A program made the position numbers and the translations under genes. Source: Trochalopteron elliotii (Eukaryota; Chordata; Aves; Passeriformes; Leiothrichidae). Taken from it: a stretch of 64,000 bases of DNA. Positions 12,368 through 24,680 of this stretch are shown piece by piece. How positions within the stretch are numbered: position 1 is the first letter of the stretch; every line of letters begins with the position of its first letter. The notes under the pieces were generated by a model that was given only the letters and a program-made list of their open reading frames with translations, did no database searches and was not told the DNA's origin. Location of the stretch: positions 1,744,166 to 1,808,165 of the forward strand of contig JANPWX010000360.1 in NCBI GenBank assembly GCA_024734555.1, in the 5' to 3' direction.

Positions 12368-15300
12368 CTTGTGTTGACTGAACCTCTTGAGAGTCCCTCC
12401 TTTCCTCCTTCTGCCGTCGTCTCATTAACGCTCCTGACCAGCCAAGTCCCACTGGATTGCAGTGGTGCCAGGGCTGGCCGAGCTTGATAACGCAGGCACT
12501 GCCACATAAACCTTTCCTCTTCTAAATGTGAGGGATGACTATTGCAAGTCACAGCCAAATAAGGATCCCCGTGTCTAGGCCAACAGGCCCAACATACTGC
12601 AGAGGATTCCCCTCTAGCTGAAAGACGTAATCAACCTAAAGGAAAGACTGCTTTGAAGGACTTATTTTACAAGGAAACAGATTTGCCAATCATGTAACCA
12701 GCTGTAGAAAATGCTGATATGACAGTTTTGGACTAGAATTGTGGAAATCTAGTCTAGCCTGCCCTCCATGCCTTAGGATGACAAGAACAGAGGTGTCACT
12801 ACCCACTCAAAGTAAATCCATATGGGGAATGCTTCTTGGAAATACTAGTATGGGCCACCAGCTGGTAACACTGGGAAATGATTCTACCAAGGGTTCAGCT
12901 TTCTCTGCTGTCACCAAGTCATTTGCAGGCACTCTTGGCAGGGTTTTTTGTAACTTATAATGCAGTGCCTATAGTTTTCATCATAAGTGACACAGCATTT
13001 TTGAAATAGGTACTATATAAAGGTAAAGTATAATGAGTATACCACCCAGAAGGACTCACAAACACCTGAAAGCAGCAAGGTATGACCAAGTGAGAGGAAG
13101 ACCAGTCTGTTGGATGACACAGTTAGTGCTGAGGAATTTTATCACTTATATTCAATCAGAATTCTATTAATATGCAGTTGCCTGTATAGGATGTTGAAAA
13201 TCTTGTGTTTTGTGTTGAAGGTAGTTCTGAGGTTACAAATCCTTAGGAGTGACTTTTGTTCTATAGGTTTTCTATAATGTTCATGTGACTGTGTACATTA
13301 TTTTATTTCCTTTACAGAAATAGAGCATGCCTAAAGTAATCATCTTTGATTAACTTATTTTCTTTAAAATGAATTCCTCATAAAATTTTTGCAGAGAAGA
13401 CATAATTCTTCTAAGGAGTCTAGATTCTCAGTGGCACAAAAGGCAAGCCAATCAGATATTACACCAGGCCAAAAATTACCAGATATGTCCCAGCAAAATT
13501 CTGCAATAAATACCACATATTACGCTGGACTCCTGCATGTCTGAAATCCACTTTTCCCCAAACCACCTACCTACTGTAATCACAGCATTGTAATCATGGG
13601 TGCACAGCATTCAGCCTGCTGAGATCTATTTCATGCTCCCAATGCATACCACACACCAGACTGGTAGATTACTATATCTGTGTTCTCATACCTGTCACTG
13701 TGAATAAATTATTTAATATACTGTTGTAGGATTAAGGCTTGATTTTTTCCTTTGGAAAGGAAAAACCAGCATGTGTCTTACTAATTTTTTTTCGTCTCCT
13801 GACACTGGTATCAGAACTATTTGCCTTTCTAAAAATTTTAGATATAGCCACCTATCACAAGAATCAAAAATATTTTTTCTTAATATAAATTGATTAAATC
13901 ACTGAGTGTACTATCTTCTTCTGTGGTGTATCTCAGACTGGATTGGATAGTTTTGGTTTTTTTTGTTTAACATATGCATACAATGATGGTAACAGAATGT
14001 TCCTGTTGAATAGGTAAACTCGAACATAAGAAAAACCAGAATTCTTAAGGCAATGCATGCCATGTTAATTAAGCTTTCTTGGGTAGCTTATGAAAAAGGC
14101 TTTGATAAAAGATGTCACATTTTTTCCATGGGTCCTCTGCTTCATTCCATGCACAGGATGTACAGATAGTCAATGAGCAGCGATCAAATATAGTTTTTAT
14201 TCTTATTGTTCCATTGGTGCTTCAAGCCTTATTTACTGTCTATTATTCAGACCCAGATATGAAGACAGAATTATTAACTTACTCATGAGTTTTCCTATAA
14301 CTCTATCTGCATCATCACAAATATTTACTATCTTACTTCTACAAAACCTCTTCTAGAAGAGAATGTATTTCCATAGGAGTTGTTTCACAACATATAGAGA
14401 AATAAAGCACAAAATTAAAAATGAAAAAAATTCCTTAGCATGAATGCCCAATTTGAGATCTTGCAACTTAATATTTTGGAATGTATGGCATGGAGTATCC
14501 CTTTGTGCTCTCAGATTTGCTGTTCTCTTTCACTTCTCTTGCAACATTTTTGCCAATCCAGCACCAGAGTTTCAGAGTTAATGTCACAAAACAAGAAAAA
14601 CACAAGTAGCCAGTTGTTCAAAACCCAAGTGAATTGATACAGTCAATGTCCTGGATCTGAAGAACCCAGGACAGACAAAAAGGGAACTATCTTCTTTGTG
14701 ATCAGAACTATGTTATTAAAACCAGCCTGATTTTTAAAATAATCTTTTTTTTTTTCTTTAACATTTGCTTGTGTCATTCACCACACAGCCTGTGTAGTCA
14801 AAGAACCATTCTGAAGAAGATCCTTAACATTATAAATCTCATTCTCCCTAGAGTGGGGCCATTGGGTGCTCTAAGTTTCTTTGATACTTCAGAGTTCATC
14901 AAGGAGTGCTGGGAACAGCCAAGAATTTTTGCTTCATGATTTTTTTTATATTATATGAAGAACTGTCTTTGGGACATTTTTAGGGTATCTTTACCTATTG
15001 GACATCTAAGCACATCCCTTCTTCAGGAGTCAAGCAAGCTAGTACATTGCATGAGATACAATCCCATGTGAACCTAGTGGCAAACTGTACCATACCATAC
15101 TGTATCATAAAACAGTTTATCTGATCAACTAAGATTGTACAACTAATCTTGGGCATTTCCTAACTTTTCAGTGCCTGGCTTTACAAGACTAATTTTTGTG
15201 TGACTTCTATTTTCTTTTTCTTGTAATGCAACTTTTAACCTTTTTTTTTTTTTGTCATATGACATCATAATTGACGTCAACCCTGGTTTTCAGAAAGAAA

Positions 15301-18117
15301 TCCAGCTTTCAACTTACTCATCTGTCTCATCATCTACCAGTGCAATGGCAGACCATGAGACATTACCAGTGAGAGTCTCTCTGTGATTCTCTAAGCCACT
15401 TCTACACGGGTATTAGTGCTGGTAGATGCCTTGATTATGGTTCAACAAGTATCTGCTGAGAGCAGAAATCTCGTAAGGCTCAGGAATTCCAGATTCAATT
15501 TTTTGCTTTTTGGAGGACAAAGTGCTTTAGGGCTCAGGTCTTTCTGCCTATCTACCAAGCCAAATCTCCAATCTGGGCTGTGTTACCTCCTGTTTGTCAG
15601 TGTGCCGGACCTCTGTGTTCCCCTTCTTCATCATCTCAATATCATCAGCCTAAGTGTCATCACCTCCAAATGCCTGGCTTTCAGGTCTGCACATTTTATG
15701 TCAGTTTATCCTCTTTACAAACCAACACCCTTCCTCTCCTACTCTCTAGTACTGTTTCAAGTTATTGTTCTCCTGATTCCCAACTAAATGGAGGTTATTT
15801 TTTTCAAACATGGTGGGACAATTTTGTCTCAAACTTAGAAACAACCAAACTGGTCTTGCAACTCTTCAGGGTAGGAGGAATGAACCTGAAAGAAGCAATT
15901 CTTCAAGGAAAAGTTTGTACCATCCCATAGATGTTTTGACACAGTTCTAAACAAGTGAAAACATGGTAGTCTAAAGGGAAACATCAAACTAAGTTAGGTG
16001 CAGGCAGTTGCTGGTTTCACCTACCATAAATCATAGTCCCTTTCACATAAATAACCAGGCCTGGAAACATTGCTTTTTCATTTACAAATATATCAGTTTG
16101 TCTCTTCCAATCCAGCTTTTTCACATCATCTGGCACCAGAGGGCCAGAAACTGGGCAAGGCTCCCTAGATATGAGTTGCTTCAGTGTGGGCTGATGTAGT
16201 GTCAGAACATCTCAAATAAAGGAAGTGCCATTGTTGCAGCTCTGCTGCTCTTTGGCTATTGACAGATCTTTGCTCCAGAGTCACTATCAACCAGTGTACT
16301 GTAAATAGGAGCCCTTCAGCTGCTTTTAAATCTTTCAAGATAACATGAAGGTATCCACAAATAAAGGTTCCTTTATCAATTTATGTCTTTTCCATCATTG
16401 TGGACAGGAATTTTCTTTTTCTCCACAAAATGTTGATCTAGAGATTTTCTGAAGGAGCATAAGTACACCAATGCCAAAGGTGGAGCCCCTGGTCAAAAGG
16501 AATGCAACTAGCTCACAAATTAAGAAGAGTTTTGAATCCAGATTTACTGTGTATTTATTATATTTGTGTGTATAAAACATGAGACAAAACTGGACCATGT
16601 CAGGACAAATAACATGAGCTTGTTCCACTCCCTAATACAAACACTAGCAGAAACAGACTAGTCATAGTCCCAGCTGTGCATTCTCATTTGAGTCCTCCAA
16701 ACCATATCTAGAATCGCCTTGCAATAGCTTTACATGGCAGATATAGGGAAGCCAAACTGACCTTTTGAAATGTGCTGAGTTTACAACATGGATACACACT
16801 GAGAACACAGCAAGGCTAAACTTCTTTTAGACAAGGGAATCAAAACAAAAGGGATTAGACCAAACTCAATTTATTTGAGATGGTCCAGCAGCCATGAGTG
16901 TCATCAAAAGAGAGGTACATGTCACCAGAAGCAGGAAACCCAAAAAGTGACACAACATTACTAAAAGCTACTCTTTGGAATAGCAAAGCTTTAAAGTGAG
17001 GCTGAGATTCTTTATCTCCTGTATCATGGTATCTGAAGACTAAAGTGGTGCCATTTGAAGGCACTATGGTATGCACACCAGGAGATGAGTTTGCACAGCT
17101 GATCAGTAGCAATGTATCCACTGGAAGATGGCAGTGGATTACCAGAAGATAAGTTCTTCTGGTAAAACTTAAATCAAGCCTTTTACAAGAATCCAAAACT
17201 ATCACATCTGTACTGCTTCATTAGAATTATCATTTACCATTGCCACTTTTCCACTAGTTTCTTTAGGTGGTTTCTGTCTGTGTGAGAGGGTCTTCCCCTT
17301 TGATGTATCTGTCCCATGGAGTAGTTTTGCTGTACGAGTTCTTCCTTTCAAATCTCAGCTTGTTGACTAATTATCTAAACTTCGTCATCATTCATGTGTG
17401 GAATCACATTATTTAATTCTGGAAGGCCTTTAGGAATACAGTTTGCATGAAAGGCACCTTCTGAATTCTTGAACTGTATAGTCAATTGCAGCAGTGTGGC
17501 TGCCAACGACAGTAATTCTTCGGCCCCTCTTACATGCCAGATTAAGGGCTTTTGCTGTCTTACTGACATCTTACCTATTGGTACAGCCTGTCATGATCCC
17601 TAAACCACAGTATACAAAAAGTACGATAAATACGTTTTCCTGAAGTCAAAGTCAGGCAAAGCACTGTGAAATAAGAAATGCAAATAACAAGTTATGGGAC
17701 ACGCATTGTTCAACACAGCAATACGTATGACAGCAATTATCACATCACTGTGAGGGGAAAGGTGGTATATAACAGCAACTGAAATCTACTATTAAAAATC
17801 AAAAGAAATACCTCTCCTAAATCATCTCATTGTTTATTTCTAGTCATGAAATAACTCAGACATAGACAAGATTGACTAAAACACACGCCATTGATTAATA
17901 TTTTATCCATTAATAAGAACTAATAAGCCAATCCACACAGCAAGAATTTTTTTTAAAGTTTTCCTTTTCTCATAATTGTATGGAAAAGAAAACACAGCTT
18001 TTATGAAGTTCTTCTACTCTGTTGTTATTTTACATTTATGCAAAATATCTCATTGTCCATACATCGTGACTTTTTATTTCAGAAACTAAACTAAACTTAA
18101 TTTATTAAATAAATTGT

Positions 18118-18143
18118 AATTAAAATTTAAAATAATTTTAATT
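18118..18143. repeat. short AT-only inverted repeat
   Basis: AATTAAAAT and ATTTTAATT form 9-bp arms around an 8-bp AT-only centre, inside about 80 bp that are almost pure A and T. This kind of sequence unwinds easily and is common in matrix-attachment regions. No function can be shown. Confidence 0.5.
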
Positions 18144-21100
18144 AAATGTGTGCAATTAAAATAACAGCTAGAGTCTGAGAGAAACCTATAAATGTCAAGG
18201 AAGTAAAAGCCAAAGCCATTCTTCCATCCTCTGATGTTTGGGCTCTCAAAAAAAGAACTCACTCTTTCTGACTGTTCAGCATATTTTAAAAATATGTATC
18301 TATATTAAGGGACAAGTCTTCGCATTTCTTCTTCAGTCCACTCTTATTTAATCCTGCTTGAATTCAAATGCTAGAAATGCTCCTTATGTCGCTAAAGTAA
18401 GTACCTTGAAACCAGCACGATTTTTTGCTTTATAGGTCAATGAAAGTACAGTGCAGGCAAATCTCTTGGCATTACTTTCGAATCTCTGGCCTATCTTGGA
18501 ATTTGTTGGTACTTAATATTTTTTAAATAATAATCTGTATGCATATCTGGGGTGTGTTTTGTGGGGTTTTTTTCTATAGGGGTTGCTACTCATGTATTGA
18601 GCTATTTTGCTTTGTGCATGCATTGATAACCAGAGGACGTTTGGGACCAGCTTTGATGTCTTCCATCTCTAGGCTGACTCTGGGTGCTGCACCCCCAGAG
18701 AAATCTGAGGGCAGCAATTTTACCAGACCAAGTGCTGCAATCCCATAATCCTGCCCACCAAATTTGGACCGTGTAGCCTGGAGGTCGACTGGAACTGGGG
18801 AGTCTCTTGCCCAGTTTTCACCCTAAACAAAGGACAGGTGAGGCAGAATCAGGCTCAGGCCTTATAAGCACAGATTTGGTAAATTTCAAATGCTAAATTT
18901 ACACTTTTGCCAAATTGGCGTGTATTTCCAACAAGAACTAAAAAAAATGCATTGATTGAACAGTCTACTGTGTTAGGTGACCACTGTTTTAGCAGAGAAA
19001 CTGAGGAAGCTGTAGCCTTGCCTTGGGCACCATGCACTCACTGCCACATCCAGTGGCAGAACCACAGCTACAAAGCCAGGCAGATCTCACCACCCTGCCA
19101 GCAGACAGCCACATCCTCTGCAAATATGCACCCACACGTGGGCCAAGAAGTGAAATTTCTCAGTTTGTGTGGAAGACACACAAAGGGAGTATCTTTCAGG
19201 TAAGGAAAGAGCATGGGTGTTTTGAGGGACAGGAGCATCTATTGTTGCATTGTATCTAGGTCTGACTTGAGCTTTTAATGCAACAGATCTATGCAACTGT
19301 AAAGCAGACCATTGGATTTTTATTCATTAGTGTGTGCAGAGCTCAACTTCTTGTGTCATTTAAAGCTCTAGTTCGGTTTGTGTCTAAGGCCCAAACACAT
19401 TAGGTCTAAGTCATGTCTATTAGAATGAAGATGGACAATTAGAAAGATATGTATGGGACCATAAACATCTTCCTTTATTGCCATAAAATACTCAAACAGA
19501 AGAAAAACAGATAGCACTTTCCAGGCACAGATGATTTTTCAAGGCAGGGTATGCTGTCAAAAATTTAACACTGAGGCTATGATACTGAGGAAAGTCTCTT
19601 AAGAAGTACTAAGGAATTTGAAATAATTCTGTCACCTTTTACAATACTTTTTGTATAGTTACTTTTGTGAAGTACATAAATGTTGTGTAGGTATTTATTT
19701 GTGCTTTAGATGCCATAGTTTTATTCCACATGTCTTTCCAGAAAGACAAGTCTTCTATAAATCCCGTGCCACATCTGCCAATCCCATAGTGATGATATAA
19801 AAAGGCATTAGGAACCTCTACTTAGGTAAGAATTTCCTTCTCCATCAGTCTTGTATTGAATGTCTTTTTTACTCTTCCCTTGAGCAAGACATGTTTCTAT
19901 GCATCATTCTGTAGAACAATACCCTAAGAAGGAAAATCACTCTTAGAAAGTTGCTTACAAATGGTGTCTCTTTTGGCAGTGCACATTCTTAAAAACTGTA
20001 AAGCCAAACTGCTGTGTAACAATCCCAGAGGGGGGAAAAAGAGATATTTTTATTGTGTTCTTTGCATAATTTTAATTTTGTAGCCTGAAAAAGTAAAAAA
20101 ATAACAGTCATTAAAATAAATCTAATTCTCTCTCAACATCTCTGTGAGGAGAGTTAGTGAACTTCTGAGTAGATCCTGACTTAAACAAATTAGTAGTACC
20201 TGCTGTGACATACCTGCTGTGTGCTGAGCTTGTGATTCAGACTTGCTTGATTGAACCAGCTTTTAAAATCACAAGTTTTTTCCAAATTATCTACTCAAGG
20301 TCAATTTCAGTAGGCTCTCTTGCCTATTACTGCTGTTCCCTTGACCTGCGCTTCAGAGTCCAGCTTCCTGGACCTTCAGGAACTCTTCCTCTTTGCTGTC
20401 TTTCTCCTTCTTTTCCTGCTCCTCCACAGATGTGCATCCAGTTGAGCAGCAGCAATAGCTTGTAGCCCTGCTCTGATCCTTGTTTCATTCTGTCAGTTGT
20501 TTGATATTTAAAAATCAGTAAAATTTTTGCTGCAGAAGTCGTATAATCACTGTGTCCTGGCTGTGTTATGGGGGACATTTTTGTTTATTTAGTTACTTAT
20601 TTGGTTTAAAGTACATCAATAATTTTTTATGTCAGCCATATACATGACGGGCAATGAAGCCAAGACATTTAAAGCTGAGGTGAGCAACCTATAGTCTTCT
20701 GACAAAGACGAGCATCTTCTTTTTAAGTATGACTCCCAAAGTGGGTTATGATCTGCTGCATCCTCTTTTCAGTTAAATATTTATTATAATTAGTGGTTTG
20801 TACTATGTAAGGCATGGGAGTACATAAATAGGCTACTTACTGCTGAGGTAACACTAAGTACATTAGGCATTGTAGAGAAGTTAGACTAACTTAGACTAGA
20901 TAGTCTAGTCACTACAGAGTTATTCCCACCGCTAATGGGTCAGGATTATAAACAGTCCCATCCTAGCCATTTAGCAAGGATCTGTCAATACTGACTCCAG
21001 TTGTTTTGCTCATGAATCCCACAGAAATTAACAAGGGACTTGCTTTACAGAGCATACAACCATCCATCTCTCCCTGAAAATCATTCTGTTGCAGTTAGAC

Positions 21101-21433
21101 TCTGAAAGCTGGATTCTGCAAGATGCAAAATATCTTCCCCTTATTCAGAAAAATGTTTTCAGTAAATATTTGAAGCTGAACATATAACTGCACCTAGTAA
21201 GAGCCAATTTTGTATTTATCTTTTTAAGCATACGTGAAGTCTTTTGGTGGGTTGTACAGGAAATCTCAGTAGTTTATACAAGTGAATAAGGAATTATGAC
21301 TTGGGTAAAGTTGAAAGACTAACAAATCAGGACCCTATCAATTATAATGAAGTCCAGGTCTTCTTCTATTCTTTTTTCACCTAGGAGAACATAGCCTACT
21401 AGTTCCCTCTGTCCTCCCCACCACTAGTTTCCT

Positions 21434-21493
21434 AAAAAAAAAAAACAAAAAAAAAAAACCAAAAAAAAAACACCAAAAAACAAACCAAACAAC
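21434..21493 (+). repeat. A-rich simple tract with C interruptions
   Basis: Runs of A are broken by single or double C, decaying into ACCAAAC-type units. Such tracts are common in bird genomes. It is not linked to a recognisable retroposon body upstream. Confidence 0.8.
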
Positions 21494-22475
21494 CATTCTT
21501 ACCTATTTTGCTTTATTTAAAATACTCCAATAGCTGTTCTTCCACGTCTCCTGTCTATTCAATACAAGTGAAAACCGTAAAATGAAGTTGAGTAATTCTG
21601 GCACCCTAAGAAAGTGCAAAGAGACACTTTTGAACAGCCAGAGGACAAAAAAGCACTGCTATATTATACTCTTTGTCATTCCAATTTTAACAATAACAAT
21701 AAGTATATTAATCACCAGCACCACTGAAGTTTTGTGTGCAATTAGCATTTCAACACAGTCTCCCATGGCCGGGGTGGAGCAGTTCACCTCCATTGTGAGC
21801 TGCTTTTAATTGTGGTGCAAGAATGGACAGCTTTATGATTGCATTTTGGAAACTGGTGGCAGTTCAGATGTTAGAAGCAAGCTCAAGTTTCTTTGTTTGT
21901 TTGTTTATTTGTTCCTGTACTTGTGCTTCTGCTGTGTTAACTCATGGAAATAGCTTAGGGACGGATTTAAATCAACACAGACAGTTTCCATTTTTGCTCT
22001 GTAACTAGTAAGGTTTGTTTAAGAGGTGCTGCTGCTGGGACATAAGGCACGTCTGGAATGTTTGTTTACTTGCTGTTCTGAGCATGTGCCCTTTTGTTAG
22101 GAGACAGGGCTTTCCATGGTGTAAATCTTCAGTGCCAGTGGCTGAGCCTCTTTTAACGATTAAAATAGTAGTGTTTTGAAATGGGTTGTTCTATATTTTT
22201 AAAATAAAGATGGATGCATACTATTTAATGGCAGGGCTTCAAATATTAACCTTGTGCCTTACTGGTCTCAAAACCCTCTACAAATTACAAAAGCACACAG
22301 ATGTAAATGGTTCCTAGGATTATGCCTCAACAACTTGAAAATGTTTGTATTTCTTCTGTGCTGGGTATATTTTGCTTACCCAAGCGGACAAGTCCTTTCT
22401 GGTTAATCCTACCCCGTTCTGTGACTTGCCCATCCCATGGGGATTTGGTGCATGGAGGTTATTTGTTCTATTAAT

Positions 22476-22596
22476 CAGGAGGTTCCTAAATTCTAATCCT
22501 TGGTAAAGCACTGGATTGCCATCTGACCTTGGCAAGTCATTTGACCTCCTTTTGCCTTGATCAATCCAGCTGGAAAATTGGGTAAAAAGCAGAACT
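22476..22596 (+). repeat. MIR-like CORE-SINE fragment
   Basis: The central part reads CTGACCTTGGCAAGTCATTT followed by GACCTCCTTTTGCCT and then GGAAAATTGGGTAA. This is the MIR core order: tgaccttgggcaagt, acttaacctctctg, tcagtttcc, gtaaaatggg. Upstream, TTCTAATCC stands where MIR has gaatcctgg. The copy is old and carries small insertions and deletions. MIR elements predate the amniote split and are kept at low copy in birds. Confidence 0.65.
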
Positions 22597-23960
22597 TTAC
22601 TGGAATATGGATGCTGCATCTGAGATGAGATTTCTTTTGCAAATTATAAAGCAACTAGTGTAAAACTAAAAAAGGACCTTCTCTAAAAGGCAACTTTCTG
22701 CACTTTACTAATCTTTGTTACATTTTAAATTTGGTAGAAAGTTCATCGAAATGTCTTGTTTGACACAAGAGTATACTCTGCTGGTTGAATGGCTGATGCA
22801 AGAGGTTTTGTTTGACTTGAAAGACCACATAGCTTTCTTCATTTAGCAATTTACATTGGCCTCTTCTTGATGTAGGAGGAATGAGGTAATGAAGGGACTA
22901 GACATGGATATGATATCTGACTGAGACAGTAACATGCCACAGGTCAGATTTTCTGGCCTACCTCTGCTTCATGGTTCTTATGGGGGAAAAGTAGAAAAAA
23001 GTAGCAGACAGTGCTTGTCTTCTGTTTAGGGAGGCAAAAAATGCTTTTTTCTGAAATGGTCACCCTGGGATCAAAAGGAAAGTATAAGCTCCTAAATTCT
23101 TCTGAATGACTACTACTCAGTATACTAATGATGTAATTAGTGATATCTACACAAAAGCAACATATTTTGCTGGGGACTAGAGGTTCAAATGCCCTCTTAC
23201 AACTCTAACAGAATCCTGACATTTTATACAGAAAACCAAATTTGACTCAATACAAGAGCTTTTACTTGAAAGTACAACAAACAGGCAACAAATAACATGA
23301 TGGTATGACTGAAAATGACAGCCCTACAGAAGATACAGATAATAGACAAGCACGAAGTCATGCTGAGTTGATCACCTGTTCCTATATATACTTAATATAT
23401 TCCAAGAAATTGACTTGTTTATTTTTGTGCGTTATGACAATTATTATGCCCTTGTTTACTTTTACAAAATCATTAAGCACTTTACACCTCTGTATGATTT
23501 CAGGGAGCTCAGCCTTACTATCAGCAATATTTTTTTAATTCATGATACTTACTTAAATGTCAAAACAGGGGTTAAAGCTTTCATGTAGGCTGTTAGATTC
23601 TGGAGAGGAAGGGGGTTTATACCATGAGAATAATTTGAATTTGAAAATGAAACTCAAATGAGGGAAGATCACCTAAAATGAAAATTGAATGAAATGGTAG
23701 CAGACTTTGAAAAGCAGAACTACCAAATTTCACAAAACTAACTGAGAGGGAATTAATTCTCTTAGATAAAGGAAGAAAACAGTAACTAAAGGAAACAATC
23801 AAATTTTCTTGTGCTTTGTTGTGTTTTGTTTTATTTTCTTCAGTTCTTCTATTAGTCTTTCACTCTTAGTGGCAAAGGCTTGTATTTCTTGGTACTAATT
23901 CCCTTTGACAATAAGTTGGCAACTTCCTTGCAAAAATATGCTAGTGATGTTTTAGGTCGG

Positions 23961-23979
23961 CCTCACCCTTAGGGTGAGG
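23961..23979. repeat. perfect 9-bp-arm palindrome
   Basis: CCTCACCCT and AGGGTGAGG flank a single T. The centre reads CCCTTAGGG, which contains one telomere-type TTAGGG unit. No transposon ends are visible around it. Confidence 0.8.
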
Positions 23980-24604
23980 GCATGGGAGGAGGGGGCATTG
24001 CCTCTTGTCGTGTAAAATATAGAGAGGTATTCCTCCTTTGTTTCTATAAGCAAGAATTTCTATTTATTGCACAGCATAGAGTACTCAAAATACACTATGA
24101 TTGGGCTCAGATTACTTTTCCATGTGGCAGGTAACCTTTAACTGGTAAATGAGTGGTATGATATGGCTTTGAATGGCATCTCCTATATCATCTTCCCATA
24201 AAGCCCCACTGAATAAGTACCAAATAAAGAATATTTCTATCACCTGTCAGCCTATGCATAAAGGCATTAAAGTAGTTAAAAAATCAGCTAGGCATTTTAG
24301 AGAAAAAAGTTTCAAAGTCATAGCTTTTCTGAAGAAAAATGGAATTTTTCTAATGGAAAATTCCAAAATCATAACACTCACATCTCAGAACTAGAAAAAA
24401 AATTAATTAATTAAAAATCCATGAGTGCTGTAATTAACATCTTATTAAACTAAATATTTTCAATTTTTAAAACAGTAGATTTCAGCATATCAGAGTGAAA
24501 AGGTTCATTAGAAGCTTTTCTAACAAAATCTGTAATTGCATCATAAATAGTTCTTTGACAAAGTATGAGCTGGATCTACTGTCTGGTTGAGCTATATTGC
24601 ATAT

Positions 24605-24680
24605 AATACAGCGCTAGGCACCATACAAGAACAAAGGCAGGAATGATCTCTGCTTAACTGAAGAATTTGCATTCTAAAAA
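24605..24680 (+). repeat. probable fragment of an ancient amniote interspersed repeat, second copy
   Basis: CAGCGCTAGGCACCATACAA, then a GATCTCTGCTTAACTGAAGA block and TTGCATTCTAA, follow the order of an old dispersed repeat (CAGCGCTGGGCGCTGTACA, GTCCCTGCTC, GAGCTTACAATCTAA). It is related to the piece at 5,245-5,310. The family name is not assigned. Confidence 0.45.

Larger units (their letters stand above)
11899..12506 (+). mobile_element. solo LTR of an endogenous retrovirus (ERVK-like), copy A
   Basis: This 608-bp element begins TGTGGGGG and ends CCACA. It is flanked by the perfect 6-bp direct repeat TAAACC (11,893-11,898 and 12,507-12,512). It contains inverted CCAAT boxes (ATTGG near 12,032, 12,191 and 12,242), a TTTAAAAG TATA-like box at 12,283-12,290 and a poly(A) signal AATAAA at 12,362-12,367, in the order expected for U3-R-U5. 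Most of its length aligns by eye with the reverse complement of 41,002-41,614. No gag, pol or env lies next to it, so it is a solo LTR left by LTR-LTR recombination. A 6-bp duplication fits beta- and alpharetrovirus-like (ERVK-class) integrases. Confidence 0.88.
12513..22475. other. AT-rich non-coding desert
   Basis: No gene is supported. Two short minus-strand open frames at 16,855-17,205 and 17,375-17,569 caught attention, but I recognise neither product. A perfect CRE-like octamer TGACGTCA lies at 15,272-15,279. An AT-rich palindromic stretch lies at 18,118-18,143, and a simple A/C tract at 21,434-21,493. The rest shows nothing I can name. Confidence 0.55.

Noticed and set aside
12191..12558. 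Overlapping open frames around 100 codons on both strands
   Set aside because: They lie in LTR copy A and have no protein features.
15272..15279. Perfect CRE octamer TGACGTCA
   Set aside because: One occurrence of an 8-mer in 64 kb is near chance, and there is no promoter context.
15416..15930. Open frames of 116 and 123 codons on the plus strand
   Set aside because: Leu/Ser-rich translations of pyrimidine-rich sequence, with no motif, splice context or known family.
16855..17569. Two minus-strand open frames suggesting a frameshifted processed pseudogene
   Set aside because: The translated pieces look somewhat protein-like but I recognise no family. There is no poly(A) tail or target-site duplication, and other frames are full of stops. 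A BLASTX search would decide.
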